Source: an uncultured Eubacteriales bacterium (GTDB lineage: Bacteria > Bacillota > Clostridia > Lachnospirales > Lachnospiraceae). Taken from it: DNA of 11,823 nucleotides. A model generated the notes under the pieces. It saw nothing but the letters and a program-made list of their open reading frames with translations, made no database searches and had not been told where the DNA came from. The position numbers and the translations under genes were made by a program. Positions 1-7,255 of the stretch are shown piece after piece (positions within the stretch are counted from its first letter, which is position 1; each line of letters starts with the position of its first letter). The DNA lies in contig CASFUI010000056.1 of the NCBI GenBank assembly GCA_949297565.1, forward strand, positions 1-11,823, in the 5' to 3' direction.

Positions 1-357
1 CGCAATACCCAGTACTGCACAGTTTGTTGTAATAAGAGGAAGATACACACCAAGCGCCTCGTAAAGAGCCGGTGAACATTTCTTCAGCACCATTTCCACA
101 AACTGCACCAACGCAGCTATTACAAGGATAAATACAATAGTGTTCAAATACGTTAAATCAAGCGGTACTAAAATATAGTCATATATCAGACTGCACAGCG
201 CAGAAGATATTGTTATAACACCTATAACGGCGCCTCCCATTCCTGCTGCAGTGTTAATCTTCTTTGACACGCCGAGGAACGGACACAGACCGAGGAACTG
301 GCTTAAAACGACATTATTTACAAGTGCCGCACTGATTGCGATTATAAGTAAATTCAT
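1..357 (-). CDS. rnfA: Rnf complex subunit RnfA (partial, C-terminus beyond left edge)
   Basis: Membrane subunit of the Rnf complex, which couples electron transfer between reduced ferredoxin and NAD+ to Na+ or H+ translocation. I translated this frame directly. It opens MNLLIIAISAALVNNVVLSQ and stays open for 119 codons to the first base of the window; full RnfA is about 190 residues, so roughly the last third is missing. Several hydrophobic helices are visible. C25 in LGLCPFLG and C113 in ITTNCAVLG are the positions that, with the matching pair in RnfE, hold an intramembrane Fe-S centre in the Rnf/Nqr family (family knowledge). The ATG follows an AGGAGGG ribosome binding site at seven bases. 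It lies 17 bases downstream of rnfE, in the same operon. RnfA and RnfE are homologous, but the LCPFLGVSKK segment and the position after rnfE fit RnfA. Confidence 0.95.
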   Translation of the reverse strand, partial: MNLLIIAISAALVNNVVLSQFLGLCPFLGVSKKINTAAGMGGAVIGVITISSALCSLIYDYILVPLDLTYLNTIVFILVIAALVQFVEMVLKKCSPALYEALGVYLPLITTNCAVLGIA

Positions 358-374
358 TTATTTTCCCTCCTGGT

Positions 375-1049
375 TTACTGTTCTTTTGTGTCATCTTCGG
401 CATCACCGATATAATCCGGAACCTCAGCAGGCTTCATGCCGTGTTTTCTCTTAATACGATTCATAGTCGCAATACACATTGCAAGAACAAAGAATGCTCC
501 CGGAGCAAGAATAAAAATACTTGCAGGAGTAAAGCCCATTTCAGTAAAATCCACAAGTGCTGAGCTTCCTGTTGAAAATATTGTTCCTGCCCCAATAAGC
601 TCTCTTATAGCACCAAGAATAGTAATTGCGCATGTAAATCCTAATCCCATACCCAGTCCGTCAAATGCTGAAGGTATTGCAGGATTTTTTGAAGCGTAGG
701 CTTCGGCACGACCGAGGATAATACAGTTTACAACTATAAGCGGAATATAAATTCCCAGTGAATCGTACAAATCAGGAAGGTAGCCCTGCATAAGGAACTG
801 CACAACCGTAACGAACGACGCAACAATAACAATAAAAGCCGGCATACGGACTCCGTCAGGAATAACCTTTCGAAGCAGTGAAATCATTAAATTTGACATA
901 ACCAAAACTACTGTTGAAGAAAGTCCCATACCTATACCGTTAATTGCCGATGTTGTAACAGCAAGCGTCGGACACATTCCCAGTGTCAGAACAAATGTAG
1001 GATTTTCTTTGATTAAACCGTTATAAATTCTCTCAACACACTTATTCAA
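375..1049 (-). CDS. rnfE: Rnf complex subunit RnfE (TTG start)
   Basis: Integral membrane subunit of the ion-translocating ferredoxin:NAD+ oxidoreductase, homologous to RnfA and NqrD. From the chosen start it has 224 residues with about six membrane helices. It carries the family motifs NPTFVLTLGMCPTLAVTTSA (C26) and PLIVVNCIILGRAEAYAS (C109); these two cysteines pair with those of RnfA around an intramembrane Fe-S centre in the family. The frame also allows a GTG at 1058, but that GTG sits inside the AGGAGG ribosome binding site. TTG at 1047-1049 lies eight bases after AGGAGG and gives the usual N-terminus MN-x-C-VERIYNG, so TTG is preferred. The start overlaps the rnfG stop by eight bases (TTGAATAA), suggesting translational coupling. 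The C-terminal tail is charged and probably cytoplasmic. Confidence 0.93.
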   Translation of the reverse strand: MNKCVERIYNGLIKENPTFVLTLGMCPTLAVTTSAINGIGMGLSSTVVLVMSNLMISLLRKVIPDGVRMPAFIVIVASFVTVVQFLMQGYLPDLYDSLGIYIPLIVVNCIILGRAEAYASKNPAIPSAFDGLGMGLGFTCAITILGAIRELIGAGTIFSTGSSALVDFTEMGFTPASIFILAPGAFFVLAMCIATMNRIKRKHGMKPAEVPDYIGDAEDDTKEQ

Positions 1050-1704
1050 CTGAAGCACCTCCTACCGTCTTTACATTTTCAGATATTAAATCCCTATAAA
1101 CTGCCAGCGCAGCATTAATGCCCTTTGTCACGGCCTTTGACGTGACAGTAGAGCCACCGATGGCATCAATCTTATCATCTGACGAGCTTCCGCTTCCGTC
1201 CTTTACAACCGTAAACTTATCAACAGTAACTCCGACAAACTGTGAAAGGAAGCTAGGGTCTGTTTTTACTCTCATGCCAAGACCCGCAGTTTCATTTATA
1301 GAAAGGATTGAAGTTCCCGTATACTTGCCATCTGAAGAAACACCTACAGAAAACTGAATATCACCTGAATAGCCGTCTCCTGCCACAATAGTCACAACAA
1401 AACCGACAATTTTACCGTCCTTTACTCCGGCAACAACATCAGTAACCTCATCTGCGGAAAAATCCTCTTCGGTATCCTTTAACGATGATACCAATGAAAC
1501 AAGATTCTCCTCTGAATACTTTTCATTGTCAATAGCCTCAAAACTGTCTGCATCAGCTAAAACTTCCTTATAGGCTGCCTGCTTAGTCTTTTCATTCTGT
1601 TCGGCAATAGGGCCTTTAGTAATATTGTAAACTGCCCCAAGAACAATTCCGGCAACCAGCGTTATAGCAAATAAAATAAAAGCATCTTTAATAATCTTAT
1701 TCAT
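1042..1704 (-). CDS. rnfG: Rnf complex subunit RnfG, covalent FMN-binding protein
   Basis: Extracytoplasmic flavin subunit of Rnf, anchored by one N-terminal helix (about residues 8-28), with an FMN-binding domain facing outward. At 220 residues it is of normal length. ETAGLGMR at 138-145 is the family signature. The flavinylation site is D180-A-I-G-G-S-T186, followed by VTS. T186 is the expected phosphoester-linked FMN threonine placed by an ApbE transferase (family knowledge; no apbE is in the window). The core reads GGST rather than the common SGAT, while keeping the Asp and Thr. The ATG follows the rnfD stop with no gap (TAAATG), and an AAAGGAGG site lies in the end of rnfD, so the two are probably translationally coupled. 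Its stop overlaps the rnfE start. Confidence 0.95.
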   Translation of the reverse strand: MNKIIKDAFILFAITLVAGIVLGAVYNITKGPIAEQNEKTKQAAYKEVLADADSFEAIDNEKYSEENLVSLVSSLKDTEEDFSADEVTDVVAGVKDGKIVGFVVTIVAGDGYSGDIQFSVGVSSDGKYTGTSILSINETAGLGMRVKTDPSFLSQFVGVTVDKFTVVKDGSGSSSDDKIDAIGGSTVTSKAVTKGINAALAVYRDLISENVKTVGGASVE

Positions 1705-2661
1705 TTACTTCGCCTCCTTTGCCGGCTTTTTCTTACCGAATGACTTAGGAACAGTAACCTTTTCAATAAGAGGCACTAGTATATTTGAGAATATTATCGC
1801 ATATGATACACCCTCTGCAGAGCCTCCGTACATTCTGAACAGGAAAGTGAGAAATCCCAGAATTACACCGAATATAATCTTTCCGTTCGGAGTAATCGGA
1901 GATGTAACATAGTCTGTAGCCATAAAAAACGCGCCTAAAATAAGTCCGCCACCGCAGATTTCCTTAAGCATATACATCGCATCAAACTGATGTCCTGGAG
2001 CCAACAAGAAAATCAATACCGCAAACGTCAAAATATATGCTGCCGGAATTCTCAATGAGATAACTCTGCGCACAAGCAGATACACAGCACCTATTAAAAG
2101 ACAGACAACAGATGTCTCACCGATTACACCGGCATGATTTCCGATAAATAATGTGAGAAGGCTCGTAGCTTCTCCCGGCTCCGCACCCGGCTTAAGAACT
2201 GCCAGAGGTGTCGCTCCCGAAAATGTATCAGTCACAAAATTCGTCATAGGTCCAGTAAATGCGATAAGCAAAAAACATCTTGCCGCAAGAGCAGGATTCA
2301 TAAAATTCTGTCCCAGACCACCGAAAAGCTGTTTTACAATAATAATAGCAAATACACATCCCACAATCTCAAATCCGACATTTAAGGTAGACGGAATATT
2401 TAATGCTATCAATAACCCTGTAACCGCGGCACTTAAATCTGATACTGTAATTTTCTTGTGCATAAAATACTCATAGAGAGCCTCGCAGGCAACACATGCT
2501 GCGATACCCACAATAATACGGATCAGAGCGTCCACTCCGAAATTATAAATACCAAATATACTAGCAGGCGTCAGGGCAATCAGAACGTCCCTCATAATTG
2601 TCTGTGTTGTATCCTTGCTTCGTACATGAGGATTTGCCGATACGTTAAATAATTCGCTCAC
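1705..2661 (-). CDS. rnfD: Rnf complex subunit RnfD, covalent FMN membrane subunit (GTG start)
   Basis: Polytopic membrane subunit of Rnf, homologous to NqrB, carrying a covalently bound FMN that takes part in electron transfer across the membrane. The 318-residue protein begins MSELFNVSANPHVRSKDTT, a typical RnfD opening, and has about nine to ten hydrophobic helices. SGAT at 148-151 gives T151 as the FMN attachment residue. QNFMNPALAARCF (118-130) and MATDYVTSPITPNGK (247-261) are conserved family stretches. The C-terminus is lysine-rich and presumably cytoplasmic. The start codon is GTG, seven bases after a GGGAGG ribosome binding site; no better start exists nearby. It lies 14 bases after rnfC and its stop abuts the rnfG ATG. 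Confidence 0.96.
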   Translation of the reverse strand: MSELFNVSANPHVRSKDTTQTIMRDVLIALTPASIFGIYNFGVDALIRIIVGIAACVACEALYEYFMHKKITVSDLSAAVTGLLIALNIPSTLNVGFEIVGCVFAIIIVKQLFGGLGQNFMNPALAARCFLLIAFTGPMTNFVTDTFSGATPLAVLKPGAEPGEATSLLTLFIGNHAGVIGETSVVCLLIGAVYLLVRRVISLRIPAAYILTFAVLIFLLAPGHQFDAMYMLKEICGGGLILGAFFMATDYVTSPITPNGKIIFGVILGFLTFLFRMYGGSAEGVSYAIIFSNILVPLIEKVTVPKSFGKKKPAKEAK

Positions 2662-2675
2662 TTTGAATCCTCCCT

Positions 2676-3992
2676 TTACTTTTTCTTTCTGTTTGCCATA
2701 ATAGTTCTTCTCATGGCTTTAATCTGCTGTGTAAGCGGTCTCTTCGCCGGACAGATATATGAACAGCTTCCGCACTCCACGCACTCCATACCGTCAAACT
2801 TTGTAAAGCCTGACTCATCGCCTCTTGACGCAAAACCTGCAAGCTTTGCAGGAAGCAGATGGCTAGGACATCCCTCACCGCATCTTCCGCATCTGATACA
2901 TGCCGAAGCCGAAATGTGAGATACAATATCTTTCTGCATAACAAGAAGTGAGGCGCTTCCCTTTACAACAGGAACATCAAGACTGTACATAGAAAATCCC
3001 ATCATAGGACCGCCTGAAATAAACTTCTCAGGTGTACCTACAAGTCCTCCCGCCGCGTCTATAAGCTGCCTGTAATTCATGCCAAGCCATACATAAAAAT
3101 TGCCCGGCTCCTTAACTCCGTCGCCGGTCACGGTTACAATACGCTTTGTGAGCGGTTTTCCCTCAATAACAGCCATATAAATAGAAAAAACTGTGTCGAC
3201 ATTATGTACAATACAGCCCGCGTCAGCCGGAAGCATTGATGAATTGATGCTTCTTCCGGTTGTAGCATATATAAGGCAGCGCTCACCTCCCTGAGGATAC
3301 TTGGTTTTCAATACCTTAACCTCAATATCCGGCTCGTTTGCAACCTTCTCCTGCATAATTCTGATTGCCTCAGGCTTATTATCTTCAATTCCTATAATAC
3401 CCTTTGCATGGTCAAACAGAGCAAGTGCAACCTTTAAGCCCATTACAACCTTATCAGGCTCTTCAATCATTCTTCTGTAATCAGACGTAAGATAAGGCTC
3501 ACACTCGGCACCGTTCACTATGATATAGTCAATCTCTTCAGGATTTTTAGGCGTGAGCTTCACATTAGTAGGGAAACCTGCTCCGCCCATACCTACGACA
3601 CCTGCCGCCTTGATTCTTTCTCTTATCTCTTCCCGTGAAAGTTCTGAAAGCGTCTTTGGTTCATACTCTACTTCCTTATATTCGCCGTCATTTTCAATCA
3701 CAATGGAATTACACTTTCCGCCTGTCGCCAGTGTTCTAGGCTCAATAGCCTTAACCGTTCCCGACACAGATGAATGAATGTTAGCGGAAACAAAACCTCC
3801 TGCCTCAGCTATAAGCTGTCCGGCAAGCACATAATCGCCTTTGGACACAACCGGAACAGCCGGCGCGCCGATATGCTGCGAAAGGGGATATACCATATCG
3901 CCTTCCGGGAATAACTCTTTGATAGGCTTATCTTTTGAAAAGTCCTTGCCATCAAAGGGATGTACTCCGCCTTTAAATGTACATTTACCCAT
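2676..3992 (-). CDS. rnfC: Rnf complex subunit RnfC, FMN/4Fe-4S NADH-side subunit
   Basis: Peripheral cytoplasmic subunit of Rnf that binds flavin and Fe-S clusters and exchanges electrons with NAD(H), related to the NuoF fold. The 438-residue protein has an N-terminal barrel-sandwich/biotinyl-like region (about 30-110), then GMGGAGFPT (134-142) and NGAECEPYLTSD (160-171) of the nucleotide/FMN site. A SLBB-like region follows, then two 4Fe-4S motifs: C365, C368, C371, C375 and C404, C407, C410, C414. Length matches the shorter clostridial RnfC without the long repetitive C-terminal tail of proteobacterial forms. ATG at 3992 follows AGGAG by nine bases. It is the first gene of the operon, with a candidate promoter directly upstream. 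Confidence 0.97.
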   Translation of the reverse strand: MGKCTFKGGVHPFDGKDFSKDKPIKELFPEGDMVYPLSQHIGAPAVPVVSKGDYVLAGQLIAEAGGFVSANIHSSVSGTVKAIEPRTLATGGKCNSIVIENDGEYKEVEYEPKTLSELSREEIRERIKAAGVVGMGGAGFPTNVKLTPKNPEEIDYIIVNGAECEPYLTSDYRRMIEEPDKVVMGLKVALALFDHAKGIIGIEDNKPEAIRIMQEKVANEPDIEVKVLKTKYPQGGERCLIYATTGRSINSSMLPADAGCIVHNVDTVFSIYMAVIEGKPLTKRIVTVTGDGVKEPGNFYVWLGMNYRQLIDAAGGLVGTPEKFISGGPMMGFSMYSLDVPVVKGSASLLVMQKDIVSHISASACIRCGRCGEGCPSHLLPAKLAGFASRGDESGFTKFDGMECVECGSCSYICPAKRPLTQQIKAMRRTIMANRKKK

Positions 3993-4013
3993 GACACACT
4001 ACTCCTTATAAAT

Positions 4014-4041
4014 ATATTATCCAAATGATATTTTAAATCAA
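4014..4041 (-). promoter_or_regulatory. Candidate promoter of the rnf operon
   Basis: On the minus strand a TTGATT box (4036-4041) and a TAATAT box (4014-4019) are separated by 16 bases. This would start transcription just upstream of the AGGAG site of rnfC and give a leader of roughly 15-20 bases. The surroundings are very AT-rich, so other boxes are possible. This is a sequence match only. Confidence 0.5.
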
Positions 4042-4097
4042 TATATTACAAAAATCTACTTTTTTTTGTGTATATTTTAATAAATAATAGACGGAAG

Positions 4098-4140
4098 CTG
4101 TTATATTTTTAACAGAACAAAGAGTTCGCAAGCGAACTCT
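4098..4140. repeat. Two small hairpins between rnf and the ABC operon terminator
   Basis: Two inverted repeats sit side by side. CTGTTA (4098-4103) pairs with TAACAG (4110-4115) around a six-base loop. AGAGTTCGC (4121-4129) pairs with GCGAACTCT (4132-4140) around two bases, or with one fewer pair around a four-base loop. On the minus strand the second is followed by TTTGTTCTGTT, a weak terminator-like tail. They directly continue the terminator-linked repeat at 4141-4205 and may be part of the same element. Confidence 0.55.
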
Positions 4141-4205
4141 TTCGCGAGGCGCGGAGCATTTTTATTCTATGGAAAGTTCAGAGAACTTTCCTATATAATA
4201 AAAAC
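4141..4205 (-). repeat. Terminator-linked palindromic repeat, copy 1
   Basis: Core palindrome GGAAAGTTC (4171-4179) and GAACTTTCC (4183-4191) with a three-base loop, extended outward by near-complementary AT arms (TTTTATTCTAT on one side, TATATAATAAAA on the other). Read on the minus strand it starts in the T tract of the ABC operon terminator and ends with GAATAAAAATGCTCCGC followed by a CTCGCG stretch. A second copy lies at 11751-11823 in the opposite absolute orientation but the same orientation relative to its upstream gene. Twenty bases (4151-4170) are identical to 11789-11808 after reverse complementing. No coding potential is seen. It resembles dispersed intergenic REP- or MITE-like elements, but I cannot name the family. 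Confidence 0.75.
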
Positions 4206-4236
4206 GGAATATACAATATTCATAATTGTATATTCC
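4197..4236 (-). terminator. Intrinsic terminator of the lipoprotein/ABC operon
   Basis: A perfect 12-bp stem, GGAATATACAAT (4206-4217) with ATTGTATATTCC (4225-4236), and a seven-base loop. On the minus strand it is followed by GTTTTTATT. It begins about ten bases after the stop codon of the ABC ATPase gene and should end the transcript starting near 10435. The T tract is also the first part of the palindromic repeat. Confidence 0.88.
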
Positions 4237-4246
4237 ACCTTTTAAA

Positions 4247-4966
4247 TCAGTTTATATATGAAAGTACAACCGTTTCCAGACTTTTGTCTCCGCATTCGGT
4301 CTCATCCATAATTTCATTTATCCCGCATACCTTTACCAGCTCACCGTTTTTCATAAAAACCAATTTGTCTGCAAGGTCTGTAACGTCACTTATAATATGA
4401 GTACAGTATATAACTATTTTTTCTTTTGAAATTTCTTTAATATAATTCTTGAAACGTCTTCTCTCAAGCGGGTCAAGCCCGACAGTAGGCTCATCCAGAA
4501 TAATAATCAAGGGATCGTCAAGCATTGTCTGCGCAAGCACAATTCTCTGCCTCATTCCTCCCGAATATTTTTTTATTTTTATATCTGCCTTATCTTCAAG
4601 ATTAAACTGCGAGAGCAGCTTTCCCACCTTATCTTTTTTGTTTTTGACGCCTTTAAGCCCCGCAATATACGAAAGATACTCCCTGCCTGTAAAATCCCCG
4701 TAATAACCCTGCTCCTGAGGCATATATCCGATCTTTTTTCTGTATTTTCCCGAAAGCCTTTTTATCTCAGTACCGTTATAAAATATATTTCCTGAAGTTC
4801 TTGATATATTATCCGTGAGCAAATTGATAAATGTTGTTTTCCCCGCACCGTTTAAACCCAAAAATGCATATATTCCTTTTTCCAGCTTAATATCAACATT
4901 TTTGAGCGCCGCAAAGCTTCCGTATTTTTTGCTTAAATTCTTTACCTCAATCACTGCCTCTGCCAT
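4247..4966 (-). CDS. ABC transporter ATP-binding protein
   Basis: ATPase subunit that should power the two-part permease encoded just upstream. The 239-residue protein has all the ABC motifs: Walker A GLNGAGKT (37-44), Q-loop Q84 in MPQEQ, signature YSGGMRQR (134-141), Walker B IIILDE (154-159), D-loop GLD (163-165) and switch H190. The short length and the GLNGAGKTT / LDEPTVGLDP style fit the ABC-2/multidrug-export or bacteriocin-export group rather than importers. The frame continues upstream to 5062, but that part (rich in Cys, Tyr and Gly) lies inside the permease gene. The ATG at 4966 gives the usual MAEAVIEVKNLSKKYG opening and has a GGTGG site six bases before it. It overlaps the permease stop by 16 bases, indicating coupling. 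An ATPase homodimer working with one fused permease is inferred. Substrate unknown. Confidence 0.93.
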   Translation of the reverse strand: MAEAVIEVKNLSKKYGSFAALKNVDIKLEKGIYAFLGLNGAGKTTFINLLTDNISRTSGNIFYNGTEIKRLSGKYRKKIGYMPQEQGYYGDFTGREYLSYIAGLKGVKNKKDKVGKLLSQFNLEDKADIKIKKYSGGMRQRIVLAQTMLDDPLIIILDEPTVGLDPLERRRFKNYIKEISKEKIVIYCTHIISDVTDLADKLVFMKNGELVKVCGINEIMDETECGDKSLETVVLSYIN

Positions 4967-7200
4967 TTTACCACCGCCATTCTTACAGACACTGCCGCAA
5001 GAGCTGACAGCACCGCAATAAAAATAATAATTTCGCCTATACCTCCCGGACTCTGAAAGCACTCAACTCCAGCGGTAAGCCTTACTATCGAAAATTTTTC
5101 AAAGCTCTTAATTCCGATACTGCTTAAAATATATGGCAGAAATGCAATAATACTCACAAAAAATACGCCGCTCTCCTCTAAATACATCGACAATCCGATT
5201 ATAAACAGCGCCGTAAGTCCGTATACTGCCATTCTGTATATTATAAGCACAATCTCAAACTGAAATATTGATAAACTTAAAGGACAATTTTCCATACAGC
5301 TTATACTCTGTACAGCCAATGCTCTCTCATAGTCTTTAAGAGAAAAAACATTATTAACCTTTATAAACTGAATTACATTTTCAAATATAACAACCGCTTC
5401 AACAATCATTACACCTGTAAATATTCTTGTTCTGAGGTATTTTCCCCGTCCGAAATCCGTTGTCCTGATAATTGAAGCCATTCTGCTTCTTAGCTCTATT
5501 GAAAAGGTTTTACAGGTAAGAAAAATTATAACAAAAAAACCTGCGAGGACAAAATTCTGATAATAGGTATTCATTCTGGCGCCGTATCTTTTTTCATATT
5601 TATATGTATCCAGAATTCCCGCAGAAGCTATTCCTCTCTGATTAAGCTGCTTAATCCTTGCGCTCTCCTCTGAAACCTTATTAAGAATACTTTCTTTTTC
5701 TTTTATTCTGTTTAAAATATCATTACTGCCTGTTAAATCGCCCTTTTCTTCCAGCTGTGCCGCCGTTTTTTTTGCTTCATCAATCCACTTAATTGTGCTT
5801 TCTACATATTCGTCAGTTCTCTGATACGCGTCTCCCTCTGCAAAACTGTAATACTCAGCCATTTCCAGCTGTCCCTTCTCAGCTTTCCCTGCCACTCCGA
5901 AATCAGCGGTTACTATATACAAAAGCACAACTGCAATCACAAGCAGACCTTTTTGCATCAGAAGTGTCTTCTTTAACTCTTTAATAAAATTAGGAAGATA
6001 CGCAAAATGCTTTCTGATTTTCTCAGCGGCTCTGCTTAAACCTTTGCTCTTAACCTCAATGCCGCTCCAAAGACTTGAACTTATGCACAGAATAACAATC
6101 AAATTAAACAAAATAATACATATAAGCGCAATAACGCCCAAAAGACCCGTATTTATTATATATTGCCCGAAGCCCCAGTTATCATATTTTTTAAAAATCC
6201 CCGACGGATTTAAAAAACAGAATATATTTACAGAGCGCATAAATTTAAAAAACATATTTCCGGATTTTGTTAAATAAAATACTCCCTCAATCAGAGAAAA
6301 TATAACAATTCCCATAACCGCTATATGCCTGTCCCTGAAAATCAGAAAAAACAGCCATGCGATAAATCCTGCCGCAGCGGCCGCAGCGCAATACAGTAAA
6401 AATATTACAGCCAGAAGTTCGGCATATGAAATTATAAGCACAGAACGTGAAAACAAAGGATTGCTCTGTATCAGGCAGTTTATATCTGCTGTTCCTCCGT
6501 ATCTTGCAAAGGAAATCAGAACTATTGGCATGTATATAAAAAATGTTGCCGTAATCCCAACAGCTGCCGTTAAACCCGCGCGCTTTGCCGCAAGCCTGCC
6601 GCGGCCCTTGCATGACACCTTAATAATAGAATCAAATCCATGATTATCCGCTTTAAAACGGCTTACAAATATTATCATAATAAACGCAATGAAATACCCC
6701 GCATATCTGTAACCGAAAATATTATCATATGCTATATTGGACGTCACACTCAAATCAATGTCTTTTAATTTTTTTAAATCATATCTTCCCTTTAAAATAT
6801 TATTATAGCTGTAAGACGATTTGTCGTTATAAATATTAAAGGAAATCATTGTTTCCGCCTGACTGACAGCCTCCTCAATATCCGAAGCGTAGGAGTTTAC
6901 ATAATCCGTCTGCTCTCCCAACTGCTTAACAGCCGCCAACAGACTCTTCTTATTTTCATCTGTGACATTTTCACGGTAATATAAATTAATTTTGTCAGTA
7001 AATTCAGAATTATCAGTACTTTTTAAAAATTCTATACAATCATTATAATAAAACACAAAGTCAGCATACTCATATCCGTTTTCATCCGCGCACGCCAGTT
7101 CACTGTCAGTAAGCCCTTTACAGAAAAGAAGAATATTAGCCAGAAAAATAATAATAAAAGCTGCTATTACACCTTTATTTAAAATATACTTTAATTCCAT
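4951..7200 (-). CDS. Large ABC-2-like permease, two fused homologous halves
   Basis: Integral membrane protein of 749 residues, the probable partner of the adjacent ATPase. It looks like two six-helix permease halves in tandem. Each half begins with ELK and a membrane helix (about 10-28 and 415-431), then a long hydrophilic, mostly helical outer segment (29-165 and 432-545), then a second helix (166-181 and 548-563), then a cytoplasmic motif. The motif is SIIKVSCKGRGRLAAKR at 191-207 and SIIRTTDFGRGKYLRTR at 576-592: same length and alignable without gaps, with S-I-I, G-R-G and the last R identical. About four more helices follow in each half (209-375 and 594-740). ATG at 7200 follows AGGGGG. 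It lies 55 bases after lipoprotein 1 with no terminator between. The outer segments could contact a substrate or the lipoproteins, but this is inference; no database family is assigned. Confidence 0.82.
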   Translation of the reverse strand: MELKYILNKGVIAAFIIIFLANILLFCKGLTDSELACADENGYEYADFVFYYNDCIEFLKSTDNSEFTDKINLYYRENVTDENKKSLLAAVKQLGEQTDYVNSYASDIEEAVSQAETMISFNIYNDKSSYSYNNILKGRYDLKKLKDIDLSVTSNIAYDNIFGYRYAGYFIAFIMIIFVSRFKADNHGFDSIIKVSCKGRGRLAAKRAGLTAAVGITATFFIYMPIVLISFARYGGTADINCLIQSNPLFSRSVLIISYAELLAVIFLLYCAAAAAAGFIAWLFFLIFRDRHIAVMGIVIFSLIEGVFYLTKSGNMFFKFMRSVNIFCFLNPSGIFKKYDNWGFGQYIINTGLLGVIALICIILFNLIVILCISSSLWSGIEVKSKGLSRAAEKIRKHFAYLPNFIKELKKTLLMQKGLLVIAVVLLYIVTADFGVAGKAEKGQLEMAEYYSFAEGDAYQRTDEYVESTIKWIDEAKKTAAQLEEKGDLTGSNDILNRIKEKESILNKVSEESARIKQLNQRGIASAGILDTYKYEKRYGARMNTYYQNFVLAGFFVIIFLTCKTFSIELRSRMASIIRTTDFGRGKYLRTRIFTGVMIVEAVVIFENVIQFIKVNNVFSLKDYERALAVQSISCMENCPLSLSIFQFEIVLIIYRMAVYGLTALFIIGLSMYLEESGVFFVSIIAFLPYILSSIGIKSFEKFSIVRLTAGVECFQSPGGIGEIIIFIAVLSALAAVSVRMAVVKWQRQ

Positions 7201-7255
7201 ACAGCCCCCTTCTATACTTCCTTTCCTGCGCCGTCCGCATCAGTATATTTCAAAA

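Noticed and set aside
1050..1058. GTG start giving a three-residue longer RnfE
   Set aside because: The GTG overlaps the AGGAGG ribosome binding site itself and has no other site upstream; the TTG fits better.
4042..4140. CRISPR array or small RNA gene in the rnf/ABC intergenic region
   Set aside because: The repeats are single hairpins with no regular spacer pattern, and no promoter for a separate transcript stands out.
4967..5062. N-terminal extension of the ABC ATPase by 32 residues
   Set aside because: It lies wholly inside the permease gene, has unusual composition, and the ATG at 4966 matches the family start with its own ribosome binding site.
6044..6277. Plus-strand open frame inside the permease gene, and similar plus-strand frames in the rnf genes
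   Set aside because: They lie opposite well-supported genes, lack ribosome binding sites and show no recognisable protein features.
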